From positions 1 to 21,955 of IMG/VR virus record IMGVR_UViG_3300025131_000489: DNA of 21,955 bases. One strand, written 5' to 3'. A program made the translations under genes and the position numbers. This stretch comes from a virus. A model generated the notes under the pieces. The model saw only the letters and a list, made by a program, of their open reading frames with translations, searched no databases and was not told the DNA's origin. This document shows positions 8,454 to 13,977 of this stretch, piece by piece. Every line of letters starts with the position of its first letter. The stretch's first letter is position 1.

Positions 8454-8927
8454 TTACGACACGCTCAACGTGCCTGTTCCGCTAATGTCGGCCATGTCGG
8501 CACCCTCAGTGACACCGACAAAGGTTCCATACAACTTCCCGTGCGTACTGAACAGCGAAAAGGTCGCCATACCCTCGACAACGTCCACCGCAACGCAGGT
8601 GAAGTGACACTTGCCCGCAACGGTTTTTGGGTTCACTAAGAATGTCCCTGCCACTGGCGCTGTGAACGCACCGAAATCCCAACTGAATCCCGATGCGTTG
8701 AAGCTGACAGCGCACTCATACGTCCCGGCCACCGCCAGCGTGCAGTCCAGCACATAGTATAGTGCCCCCGCACAACTTAACAGCCCAGCACCCACGCCGA
8801 ACCCGTCACCGAGGGCAAGCAGGTGTTGATTAGCCTTAGCGACATCAGAGCCAGCAGGTGTTGCCTTTATCCGTTCGATCTGTTTAGCCAACGCTTGCTC
8901 TGCCATCTTGACAAGCATGTCAGACAT
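8454..8927 (-). CDS. Hypothetical beta-rich protein with helical N-terminus
   Basis: A 157-residue protein. Residues 1-30 are helical and charged (MAEQALAKQIERIKA). The rest alternates short hydrophobic and Gly/Thr stretches expected of beta strands (CTLAVAGTYECAVSFNASGF, then FGAFTAPVAGTFLVNP) and ends in TGTLSVS. The FTAPVAGTF segment weakly recalls the C1q/TNF-like jelly roll seen in some phage fibre heads, but the rest of that signature is missing. A good ribosome site (AGAGG) lies 3 bases before the ATG, and the gene overlaps the upstream stop by 8 bp. A small virion decoration or receptor-binding protein is conceivable; I assign no function. Confidence 0.6.
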   Translation of the reverse strand: MSDMLVKMAEQALAKQIERIKATPAGSDVAKANQHLLALGDGFGVGAGLLSCAGALYYVLDCTLAVAGTYECAVSFNASGFSWDFGAFTAPVAGTFLVNPKTVAGKCHFTCVAVDVVEGMATFSLFSTHGKLYGTFVGVTEGADMADISGTGTLSVS

Positions 8928-9375
8928 CTACCTCTGCCTCCCGGTTGCTGCAACTGCGGTTCCGACAGCGCGGACTCCCTTCAGAATCTAACCTGCTCCG
9001 CCCCCGCTCTGCGGCATCCCTCTGCCGGATGTATTCGTCGTGCAGGTGCTGCCGGTCGGAAGGGGTGGAGATGTGAACAACAGACACACCGGCCTCCCGG
9101 TGGGTGGGGTGGGGGCAAACGCCGCCCTCAGGTATCCGAACTCCGCAATCGCAGTCCGAACAGGTCTCTCCGCAGTCCCCGCAACCCGACCTCCCCGCCA
9201 ACTCCTCGACCCTCTCCCGAGCCCTCTTCTCCCAAAACTCGCTGCTCCGGGCAGCCGCCTGTAACATCTGAAGATGCGACCCGGACACCAGGTACATGTC
9301 GTACCCAGACACCCTCCGACAACCCTCACTCACTAGAAGAGGCGCAACCTCTATCAACCCTGCTCGCTCGGACAT
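8920..9375 (-). CDS. Hypothetical protein with central cysteine cluster, first gene of the leftward operon
   Basis: A 151-residue protein. ATG 9375 is preceded by a strong ribosome site (AGGAGG, 5 bases upstream); the frame extends further upstream but without such a site. A helical N-terminal part is followed by a dense cysteine cluster (GCGDCGETCSDCDCG, about residues 85-99), then CPHP with nearby His, and a basic C-terminus with two more Cys. The cluster suggests zinc binding, although the close packing of Cys is also compatible with a metal cluster or metallothionein-like site. It is the promoter-proximal gene of the minus-strand unit. I do not recognise a family. Confidence 0.6.
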   Translation of the reverse strand: MSERAGLIEVAPLLVSEGCRRVSGYDMYLVSGSHLQMLQAAARSSEFWEKRARERVEELAGRSGCGDCGETCSDCDCGVRIPEGGVCPHPTHREAGVSVVHISTPSDRQHLHDEYIRQRDAAERGRSRLDSEGSPRCRNRSCSNREAEVDV

Positions 9376-9538
9376 GTGTTCCTCCTGCAAGAGCCTTCCG
9401 CCCAGCAGAATACACACACAACCAACACCTGACAACAAGATTAGGAAAGCAAGAGAGCGAGACTTCCCTTAGAGGGACTGCGTCCCTTCCAGTGTATCGA
9501 CTGCTCGCATAACTTGCTCCGCTCCTGCCTTGCAGTCG

Positions 9539-9568
9539 ATTCTTAGTAAGAGACCGAGGTTTTGTCAA
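9539..9568 (-). promoter_or_regulatory. Candidate leftward promoter for the packaging/capsid operon
   Basis: On the minus strand a perfect -35 TTGACA (9568-9563) is followed after 18 bases by AAGAAT (9544-9539), matching four of six -10 positions. Transcription would begin near 9531, leaving a ~155-base leader before the first gene at 9375. That leader contains a 6-bp stem with a 3-base loop (AGGGAC/GTCCCT, 9473-9487). The call rests on sequence match and position in the divergent region only. Confidence 0.45.
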
Positions 9569-10061
9569 GATGTTTCTGCCGCCAGTTGATTGGGGTCTGT
9601 GGACATCACCGTTTTTTGGGATATATCGGGTATGGGGGTGTCCCCCCCGAGCACTAGCCCCTCGAGGCCAGGTACCCCCTTACCCACGGGCAGGCACCCA
9701 TGTGGGCGATCTAGCGTCAAAGGAACGAAAAGCCCCCTATATTCAAAGAGTTAGCTATCTTTGTTGTGCTGCGTCTTTATGGTGTTCCCTACCCTGAGGG
9801 TCCAGATTGACGGTGATCGGCTGTGCTCGCAAGCAGTGGCTTGCAAATGGCATAGGACACAACTTGTCATAGGCGGTGATGGGAGGCTAGCTCGAGTTGA
9901 CGCACGTCACCGCCCCCAATCTAGGTCTAGCCTTCCCATATCAACGCCCGATCTTGGTGCCTTGTCGATCTTCCCTGTCCACCGATGATCACTGCCGATG
10001 GTTGGCGGGGATCGGGCGACCCTCATCTAGGATCAAGCTGGATAGGGGGCAGAAGAGTTAG

Positions 10062-10091
10062 TTGACAGTAGGTGCGAACCATGCCCTTAAT
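10062..10091 (+). promoter_or_regulatory. Candidate rightward promoter for the early arm
   Basis: A perfect -35 TTGACA (10062-10067) is followed after 18 bases by CTTAAT (10086-10091), four of six matches to the -10 consensus. Transcription would begin near 10098, which excludes the upstream GTG/ATG codons of the 10072 frame and supports translation from ATG 10147. The first stem-loop leader (10119-10133) would then lie about 20 bases from the transcript 5' end. Confidence 0.4.
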
Positions 10092-10118
10092 ACTCCTACG
10101 GCAATTAAGCCGACTTAA

Positions 10119-10133
10119 GCGGTCCCGAACCGC
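10119..10133 (+). promoter_or_regulatory. Stem-loop leader element 1
   Basis: GCGGT-CCCGA-ACCGC forms a perfect 5-bp stem with a 5-base loop, followed by AAGCGAGGAAGAC-ATG. The same design (short GC stem, purine-rich ribosome site, start codon) recurs before several genes of this arm. It is probably an mRNA leader structure; its function is unknown. Confidence 0.5.
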
Positions 10134-10146
10134 AAGCGAGGAAGAC

Positions 10147-10419
10147 ATGGCACAGCGCATCAACAAAGCAACCGATCCAACCACTTCTTTTCGGACTGGT
10201 CCCGTTATTGCTGAGGGCCGGATCTCCGTTGTTGCTCTACCGGGGGACCCTTCCTTGTTCTCAAGCGAGCAAATCTACCTCCAGCGGACCCTTTACGCTG
10301 ACAACGGCTCGCATATGGCGACCACCATTCACTTGGCATCAAGGGCAGAATTGGACACACTAATTAGCAATCTCCAAGCGTGCCGACGTTGGATCTCCAA
10401 GCGCAGTACAGAAAGCTAG
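10147..10419 (+). CDS. Small protein, paralogue of the 12784 gene product
   Basis: A 90-residue protein I cannot assign to a named family. ATG 10147 has GAGGA 4 bases upstream; an in-frame GTG at 10072 lies before the likely transcription start and is disfavoured. Residues 41-90 (EQIYLQRTLY through HLASRAEL and LQACRRW to STES) align with residues 39-90 of the 118-residue product at 12784 (EQVYLAREIN, HLRDRHEL, LQACQRW, STER), with a gap of two residues. The alignment extends weakly to the N-terminus (RISVVA against RVTVSAV). This copy lacks the partner's C-terminal zinc-ribbon extension. It is the first gene of the rightward arm, so it may act early in infection. Confidence 0.75.
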   Translation: MAQRINKATDPTTSFRTGPVIAEGRISVVALPGDPSLFSSEQIYLQRTLYADNGSHMATTIHLASRAELDTLISNLQACRRWISKRSTES

Positions 10420-10438
10420 GCTCTGCCGTTGCCCATTG

Positions 10439-10484
10439 CCCCGGACTACCACGGTCCGGGGTATAGGGCAGGGGCAGACCCTGC
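10439..10484 (+). other. Two GC-rich stem-loops after the first early gene
   Basis: CCCCGGAC and GTCCGGGG (10439-10446, 10454-10461) form a perfect 8-bp stem with a 7-base loop. GCAGGG and CCCTGC (10468-10473, 10479-10484) form a 6-bp stem with a 5-base loop. Neither is followed by a T-run, so a classic intrinsic terminator is not supported. mRNA processing, 3' end protection or attenuation remain possible. Confidence 0.5.
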
Positions 10485-10493
10485 GACACCTAA

Positions 10494-10508
10494 GCGGCCC
10501 TGAGTCGC
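10494..10508 (+). promoter_or_regulatory. Stem-loop leader element 2
   Basis: GCGGC-CCTGA-GTCGC forms a 5-bp stem with one G-T pair and a 5-base loop, followed by ATACGAGGATACA-ATG. It is the counterpart of the element before 10147 and precedes the 10522 gene. Confidence 0.45.
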
Positions 10509-10521
10509 ATACGAGGATACA

Positions 10522-11418
10522 ATGAGAGAATCGACACTAATATGGACTGGCAATAGCGAATTGAACGGCCAGCCGATCGCTGTTTTCGCCCGCGTTGGCG
10601 CTAATCGCAAGGTAAAAGGCAAGGTGAAGGCGCGGCAAGTGCTCGCCTTGTCCGTTGTGCCGATGGTCACGATTGCCAAGGTCCGGGCAGCCGACCACGG
10701 TCAGTCTGCCATCAAGCTTGGTACCACCTATCGCCACAGCTTGATCAATGGCGCGATTGACTCGGTCTGCGACAATGCCTGCGAGCACAAGGGCAATGCT
10801 AAGTGTTACGCCCAATACAACGCTCAGAGCGTCTCGGAACCAATCACCACGATCCGCAAGGCTGGGCCAGCGATCAAGGCGCGACCCAATGCGTTGCGAA
10901 ACCATCTACGTGCCCATCGATTCCAGTCGGGCGACAAGTATCGGCTGATGGTTGTCGGCAGTACCGGCGCGATCCCCGCTGCTGTTGTTGATAACATGTT
11001 GTCCACGTTCGCCGACTTTGGCATGCAGTCGCTGGCCTATGTCGAGAATTGGCGAGACCGCCCGGATTTGTGCGAAACCCATATGGCTTCTTGCTACACC
11101 CTAGAAGACCTTGCCGAAGCTAAGGCGGCGGGTTGGAGAGGCTTCTACTCTCCCGCCGCCGAGACCCTTGGAAACACGTTGCCCGAGGGTGCTACCCTCT
11201 GCCCCGGCAGTGTCTACCGCAAATATGCTGGGCTTAAAATTATGTCGTGCGCCGACTGCGGTCTTTGCGACGGCGCCGGCAAGGGCTTGTCGATCGTCTC
11301 GCCACGGCACGGCAACGGCGACGCGGGACGCGTCCAGTCGCTTGTCCGCAAAGGCGTGCTCGGGCGCCTTATCTACACTGCCAAGGGGAAGGTGATCGGA
11401 GCCTACGCCGCAGCATAG
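10522..11418 (+). CDS. Phage protein with CxxxC...CY and CxxCxxC motifs, function unknown
   Basis: A 298-residue protein. It opens with an NS-containing segment (WTGNSELNG). A first cysteine group CDNACEHKGNAKCY (Cys83, 87, 95) is followed by HRFQSGDKYRLMVVGSTG, YVENWRD, an Ala-rich helix ending in AGWRGFYS, LCPGS (Cys227), CADCGLC (Cys243, 246, 249), and IVSPRHG near the end. This succession matches a widespread but uncharacterised phage family that I recall from other phage genomes, with GKCY, sGDf and CxxCxxC hallmarks. The cysteine pattern would suit an iron-sulfur cluster or zinc. I do not see the CxxxCxxC loop of radical-SAM enzymes in its standard place, so no activity is assigned. GAGGA precedes the ATG. 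Confidence 0.75.
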   Translation: MRESTLIWTGNSELNGQPIAVFARVGANRKVKGKVKARQVLALSVVPMVTIAKVRAADHGQSAIKLGTTYRHSLINGAIDSVCDNACEHKGNAKCYAQYNAQSVSEPITTIRKAGPAIKARPNALRNHLRAHRFQSGDKYRLMVVGSTGAIPAAVVDNMLSTFADFGMQSLAYVENWRDRPDLCETHMASCYTLEDLAEAKAAGWRGFYSPAAETLGNTLPEGATLCPGSVYRKYAGLKIMSCADCGLCDGAGKGLSIVSPRHGNGDAGRVQSLVRKGVLGRLIYTAKGKVIGAYAAA

Positions 11419-11433
11419 CAGCGACTTCCCGGT

Positions 11434-11464
11434 ATGCTGGCGACCCGCCGATGGTCGCCAGCAT
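11434..11464 (+). other. Perfect 12-bp stem-loop after the 10522 gene
   Basis: ATGCTGGCGACC (11434-11445) and GGTCGCCAGCAT (11453-11464) pair perfectly around a 7-base loop, 16 bases after the stop codon. No T-tract follows (CACGGGG), so it is not a textbook Rho-independent terminator on this strand. It is the most stable hairpin I found in the window and may be a transcription pause, processing or mRNA-protecting site. Confidence 0.65.
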
Positions 11465-11508
11465 CACGGGGCGCCCCTGCCCTGCCCTGATAGACGGAGA
11501 CCAAAACC

Positions 11509-12096
11509 ATGAGAATCCTAGTAGCCTGCGAAGAAAGCCAAGCGGTCGCGGTCGCGTTCCGAAACCTCGGGCACGAGGCGTACTCCTGCGATATTCAACC
11601 ATGCAGCGGTGACCATCCCGGCTGGCACATTCAAGGCGACGTATTGGCGGAGTTGAGCAAGGGCTGGGATATGATCGTCGCGTTCCCGCCTTGCACGCAT
11701 CTTGCCAGTTCCGGCGCACGCTGGTTCGCCGCCAAGCGGGCCGACGGTCGGCAGCAAGCGGCGTTGGCATTCGTCGCCGCTATCGCCGCCGCAGACTGTC
11801 CGCGCATCGCGATCGAGAACCCGATCGGGGTCCTGTCGTCGCAGTGGCGCAAGCCAGACCAGATTGTGCAGCCTTGGCAATTCGGGCACACCGAAAGCAA
11901 AGCCACTTGCCTGTGGCTCAAGGGGTTGGCTCCGCTGGAGCACACCGACAACGTACACGCGGCAATGATGCTGCTGCCGCTGGCTGAACGCACCCGCGTT
12001 CATTATATGTCGCCCGGTCCTGACCGAGCGAAGCTTCGCAGCAAAACCTACAGTGGCATCGCCGCCGCAATGGCCGCCCAATGGGGCAAGGATTGA
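11509..12096 (+). CDS. C5 cytosine methyltransferase-like phage protein
   Basis: A 195-residue protein of the short phage DNA-methyltransferase-like type. It begins MRILVACEESQAVAVAFRNL (the SAM-binding motif I equivalent), then YSCDIQP, GDVLAELSKGWDMIVA and FPPCTHLASSGARW. FPPC carries the Pro-Cys of motif IV, Cys being the usual methyl-transfer nucleophile. IENPIGVLSS is the motif VI ENP counterpart. It is much shorter than full C5 methyltransferases (300-400 residues) and lacks a visible target-recognition domain and a QRRxR motif VIII. Activity is therefore uncertain; it may methylate, or be a derived family with another role. GGAG precedes the ATG by about 10 bases. Confidence 0.75.
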   Translation: MRILVACEESQAVAVAFRNLGHEAYSCDIQPCSGDHPGWHIQGDVLAELSKGWDMIVAFPPCTHLASSGARWFAAKRADGRQQAALAFVAAIAAADCPRIAIENPIGVLSSQWRKPDQIVQPWQFGHTESKATCLWLKGLAPLEHTDNVHAAMMLLPLAERTRVHYMSPGPDRAKLRSKTYSGIAAAMAAQWGKD

Positions 12097-12100
12097 GACC

Positions 12101-12280
12101 ATGATGAGCACCCGAACCTACATGATCACCTTGACGCTCGCCGCCCTGCTGTTCTTCGTCATCCTGTGGCAGCGCCCAGAAGTGGCACCTGCCCCGGCAC
12201 CCAATGCCGTTGTGTGGGTTGGCGAGTGGTGCAGCCCCATAGACATTGCCCTCAATTTCAACAACTGCGGCGACGACTGA
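12101..12280 (+). CDS. Small single-pass membrane protein
   Basis: A 59-residue protein with one clear transmembrane segment near the N-terminus (YMITLTLAALLFFVILW, about residues 7-23), then a Pro/Ala linker (PEVAPAPAPN) and a short polar tail with two Cys (EWCSPIDIALNFNNCGDD). It would sit in the inner membrane with the tail most likely outside. The start ATG 12101 is followed by a second ATG; AAGGA lies 8 bases upstream and spans the end of the preceding gene. It is 4 bases from the methyltransferase-like gene, so probably co-expressed. Function unknown. Confidence 0.6.
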   Translation: MMSTRTYMITLTLAALLFFVILWQRPEVAPAPAPNAVVWVGEWCSPIDIALNFNNCGDD

Positions 12281-12293
12281 ACCACCACCAATA

Positions 12294-12308
12294 GCGGGAC
12301 CCACCCGC
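12294..12308 (+). promoter_or_regulatory. Stem-loop leader element 3
   Basis: GCGGG-ACCCA-CCCGC forms a perfect 5-bp stem with a 5-base loop. AAGGA (12309-12313) and TTAGACC-ATG follow. The ribosome site starts immediately at the foot of the stem, so the hairpin could modulate initiation. It is the best-formed member of the family. Confidence 0.6.
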
Positions 12309-12320
12309 AAGGATTAGACC

Positions 12321-12536
12321 ATGCCGACCATCCTGTCCTTCTACGAGCACAACCACAACCACGTTTTGTCTTTTGTTCTACTCTGCGACGACTGCGCAAT
12401 TGCTGTAGCATCGCCCTCGCTTGAGATGTTCCCACCTCGCGACGACCCGCAGACTTGCTGCGGCGAATGCGGCGAAGAGGGCGACATTGCCCCCCGCGAC
12501 TCAACCCTCATCGAGCGCACCCTTGACCCCCGATAG
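12321..12536 (+). CDS. Small protein with two CxxC-type pairs (probable zinc binding)
   Basis: A 71-residue protein. It carries a His/Asn cluster near the start (HNHNH), a first pair CDDC (Cys22, 25), and a second group CCGEC after a Pro-rich turn. Four or five cysteines plus His would be enough for one zinc site. It is preceded by stem-loop element 3 and AAGGA 7 bases from the ATG. Its stop codon TAG ends on the first base of the next stem-loop. I do not recognise the family. Small zinc-binding proteins in early phage regions often bind host factors, but nothing here shows that directly. Confidence 0.6.
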   Translation: MPTILSFYEHNHNHVLSFVLLCDDCAIAVASPSLEMFPPRDDPQTCCGECGEEGDIAPRDSTLIERTLDPR

Positions 12537-12553
12537 CGGGACGACCCACCCGC
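12536..12553 (+). promoter_or_regulatory. Stem-loop leader element 4
   Basis: GCGGG and CCCGC (12536-12540 and 12549-12553) pair around an 8-base loop, followed directly by AAGGAG and the ATG at 12567. Stem and flanks are nearly identical to element 3 (both read ATAGCGGGAC and CCCACCCGCAAGGA). Confidence 0.6.
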
Positions 12554-12566
12554 AAGGAGCTATGAC

Positions 12567-12721
12567 ATGCTGACCTCAGAACAAGCCATCCGGCAGGCAA
12601 TCCGACTCGCTGACCGTCCGGCCAGGCAGACTGCGGCGAGACCGTCTGCACCTGCGACCGTCCCAAGGACAACGGACCCCGCTTGACGCAGGGCTTGACA
12701 GACCTTGTCGGGCTCAACTAG
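12567..12721 (+). pseudogene. Small cysteine-containing gene broken by an apparent frameshift
   Basis: From ATG 12567 (AAGGAG 7 bases upstream) the frame gives MLTSEQAIRQAIRLADR and then loses coding character, stopping at 12686. The frame one base back, open after TGA 12611-12613, reads DCGETVCTCDRPKDNGPRL and ends at TAG 12719-12721. It has a strong third-position G/C preference there, while the original frame does not. Joining the two near 12612-12620 gives a ~51-residue protein with a C-x4-C-x-C group, like its CxxC-bearing neighbours. I see no classic slippery heptamer at the junction, so a real mutation or a sequencing indel is likelier than programmed frameshifting. If translated as is, the product is a 39-residue peptide. 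Confidence 0.55.
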
Positions 12722-12724
12722 CAT
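12695..12724 (+). promoter_or_regulatory. Candidate promoter upstream of the 12784 gene
   Basis: TTGACA (12695-12700) is a perfect -35 and TAGCAT (12719-12724), 18 bases later, matches four of six -10 positions. A transcript would begin near 12731, placing two stem-loops (12734-12770) at its 5' end. It lies within the tail of the frameshifted gene. Confidence 0.4.
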
Positions 12725-12733
12725 TCCATCACA

Positions 12734-12770
12734 GCCGCAACCCAGCGGCATCACAGCAGGCGAGACCTGC
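12734..12770 (+). promoter_or_regulatory. Double stem-loop leader element 5
   Basis: GCCGC-AACCCA-GCGGC (12734-12749) and GCAGG-CGAGA-CCTGC (12756-12770) are two adjacent 5-bp stems. AAGGA (12771-12775) and CAGGAACC-ATG follow. The second stem has different bases from element 3 but the same geometry and flanking AAGGA, which argues that the structure itself is conserved. Confidence 0.55.
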
Positions 12771-12783
12771 AAGGACAGGAACC

Positions 12784-13140
12784 ATGAGCAAGCGCAACAC
12801 CCATCCCAACCCGTCTAAGTATTTCAACACGGGCAACACGTTCGCCAGCCGCGTTACCGTTTCGGCAGTCAAGTGCGCCGACGCAAACGACATCGAGGAG
12901 CAGGTATACCTCGCACGCGAGATCAACACCTGTCAGGGTGCTGGCCCCTCGGTCTCGGTGAGCCTGCACCTGCGCGACCGTCACGAGTTGGCAGACCTCA
13001 TCAAGGACTTGCAGGCGTGCCAGCGGTGGCTGATTGCCAACAGCACCGAGCGCACCTGCCGCTACTGCGGCGGCAACGGGAACTGGGGCAGCAAGTGCAA
13101 CAACTGCGGCGCCGGCAAGCGCAAAGCCGGGGAGGGCTAG
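12784..13140 (+). CDS. Paralogue of the 10147 protein with an added C-terminal zinc ribbon
   Basis: A 118-residue protein. Residues 1-90 match the 10147 product (EQVYLAREIN at 39-48, LHLRDRHEL at 61-69, DLQACQRW at 75-82, STER at 87-90). Residues 92-111 add CRYCGGNGNWGSKCNNCGAG, a CxxC-x9-CxxC zinc ribbon (Cys92, 95, 105, 108), followed by a basic tail. The ribbon suggests a nucleic-acid or protein contact that the shorter paralogue lacks. AAGGA lies 8 bases before the ATG, behind stem-loop element 5 and a promoter candidate. The core family is unknown to me. Confidence 0.75.
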   Translation: MSKRNTHPNPSKYFNTGNTFASRVTVSAVKCADANDIEEQVYLAREINTCQGAGPSVSVSLHLRDRHELADLIKDLQACQRWLIANSTERTCRYCGGNGNWGSKCNNCGAGKRKAGEG

Positions 13141-13202
13141 ACCGCACCGCTTGACCCCCTCTGTTGCGCGTCAGTCCGCTGTCGCGCAGCGCAGGGTGCC
13201 AA

Positions 13203-13232
13203 GCACCCCCACCGGGCACAACGCCCAACACC
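13203..13232 (+). repeat. Imperfect 30-bp intergenic repeat, copy 1
   Basis: Matches 13921-13950 at 25 of 30 positions without gaps. It has a shared core CGGGCA then ACGCCCAACAC that can form a small GGGC/GCCC hairpin. It lies upstream of the 13267 gene. An additional stem GGGTGC-CAA-GCACCC (13194-13208) overlaps its left end. Confidence 0.7.
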
Positions 13233-13266
13233 GGGACACAGGAAAACACACCGCAAGGAGACCGAC

Positions 13267-13482
13267 ATGACGACCAACACACCAACCGCAGAATACGCAA
13301 GCGTGCTGATCTGCGTTTACTGCCGCCACTGCGGCGCGTTCTTGCACGATCCGGCCACCGGATCGACAAACATCAGCGCGGACAGTGTGCGCGACGCGGG
13401 TTGGAAGGCGGGCGCCGTTGTCGTCTGCGACCAGTGCGCGGGCCGCTTTCGGTTGCCGGCAGCGGTTGACCGCCTCGTTTAG
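13267..13482 (+). CDS. Small zinc-ribbon protein
   Basis: A 71-residue protein with CVYCRHCGAF (about residues 16-25) and VVCDQCAGRF (about residues 52-61). That is two close cysteine pairs about 30 residues apart, the typical layout of a zinc ribbon, with hydrophobic residues after each pair. GCAAGGAG lies 6 bases before the ATG, the same ribosome-site sequence found after the stem-loop leaders elsewhere in the array, though here the stem is imperfect. Function unknown; a DNA- or RNA-polymerase-binding role is possible but is not shown. Confidence 0.65.
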   Translation: MTTNTPTAEYASVLICVYCRHCGAFLHDPATGSTNISADSVRDAGWKAGAVVVCDQCAGRFRLPAAVDRLV

Positions 13483-13510
13483 ACCACCACACACACCACG
13501 GGGTCAAGAC

Positions 13511-13909
13511 ATGAAAACCATCACTATCAAGATCAACATCGACAGCATCAACGGCGATCTCGGCTACATCGAGTTTTTGCGCGAGCGGCACCCAGACGCT
13601 GACATTGAGTGCGGGAACATGGAGTCCGTATGGTCGGTCTGCGGCGACGGAGAGAATGACGATTGCTTGGAAGAAGCCGGGCTTGAGGAGGGCGAGCGCG
13701 AGCACGACGACGGTTGCTGCTTTGGATGGCGCACTTCGGCCCCTGAGAATCGCGCCTGCCATGCCTGCGACGCATACGTGCCCCCCCACAGCAAGGAGGA
13801 GAGTTTGCCACCTTGTGATATGTCCTGCGCCGAGTGCATCTGCGGCGACGGAGAGAATGACGAGGGCGCGGCTGCGGATTCTTGGCGCACCTATTGCGAG
13901 ATCATCTGA
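13511..13909 (+). CDS. Acidic cysteine-rich protein with an internal duplication
   Basis: A 132-residue, strongly acidic protein. A short beta-like start (MKTITIKINIDS) is followed by CGDGENDDC and an acidic helix, CCFGWRTS, CHACDAYVPP, CDMSCAEC, and a second CGDGENDEG followed by SWRTYC. The two CGDGEND segments come from an exact 25-bp in-frame direct repeat 201 bp apart. About eleven cysteines indicate metal binding or disulfides; the acidity could mean DNA mimicry, a known anti-restriction strategy, but that is only a suggestion. ATG 13511 has a weak ribosome site (GGGG, 6 bases upstream). The frame extends upstream to 13385 but would overlap the previous gene. Confidence 0.65.
   Translation: MKTITIKINIDSINGDLGYIEFLRERHPDADIECGNMESVWSVCGDGENDDCLEEAGLEEGEREHDDGCCFGWRTSAPENRACHACDAYVPPHSKEESLPPCDMSCAECICGDGENDEGAAADSWRTYCEII
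13638..13662 (+). repeat. 25-bp exact direct repeat, copy 1 (in gene)
   Basis: Identical to 13839-13863, in the same reading frame (offset 201 bp = 67 codons), encoding CGDGEND. The copies diverge at once on both sides, so it looks like a recent short duplication or recombination tract. Confidence 0.85.
13839..13863 (+). repeat. 25-bp exact direct repeat, copy 2 (in gene)
   Basis: Second copy of the repeat at 13638-13662, inside the 13511 gene and in frame. Recombination between copies would remove 67 codons without shifting the frame. Confidence 0.85.
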
Positions 13910-13920
13910 CACTACACCGC

Positions 13921-13950
13921 GCACCCCTAACGGGCAGCACGCCCAACACA
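13921..13950 (+). repeat. Imperfect 30-bp intergenic repeat, copy 2
   Basis: Matches 13203-13232 at 25 of 30 positions. It lies directly before the stem-loop at 13951 and the 13978 gene, so both copies occupy the leader of a small gene. Confidence 0.7.
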
Positions 13951-13964
13951 GCGGCAGTAGCCGC
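13951..13964 (+). promoter_or_regulatory. Stem-loop leader element 6
   Basis: GCGGC-AGTA-GCCGC forms a perfect 5-bp stem with a 4-base loop. GGGAGA (13967-13972) and the ATG at 13978 follow. Again the stem stands immediately upstream of the ribosome site. Confidence 0.55.
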
Positions 13965-13977
13965 ATGGGAGAATAGA

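Larger units (their letters stand above)
9376..10146. other. Divergent control region without a convincing gene
   Basis: About 770 bp separates the leftward and rightward units. Open frames here lack good start sites and have poor coding character. It holds a GC stem (GGGGG-TGT-CCCCC, 9634-9646), a hairpin GCAAGC-AGTG-GCTTGC (9829-9844), a palindrome TGACG-CA-CGTCA (9898-9909) nested inside longer arms GGCGGTGA/TCACCGCC (9872-9879 and 9907-9914), and five GATC sites within 85 bp (9950, 9967, 9987, 10010, 10031). Candidate promoters sit near both edges. Operators for an early/late switch are plausible; nothing proves it. Confidence 0.6.

Noticed and set aside
9634-9646. GC hairpin near a T-run (9612-9617) as an intrinsic terminator
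   Set aside because: The T-run precedes the hairpin on the plus strand and is an A-run in leftward transcripts, so neither strand has stem-then-U-tract order.
9570-9797. Open frame of 75 codons in the divergent region
   Set aside because: No ribosome site, low-complexity translation and overlap with GC hairpins; not supported as a gene.
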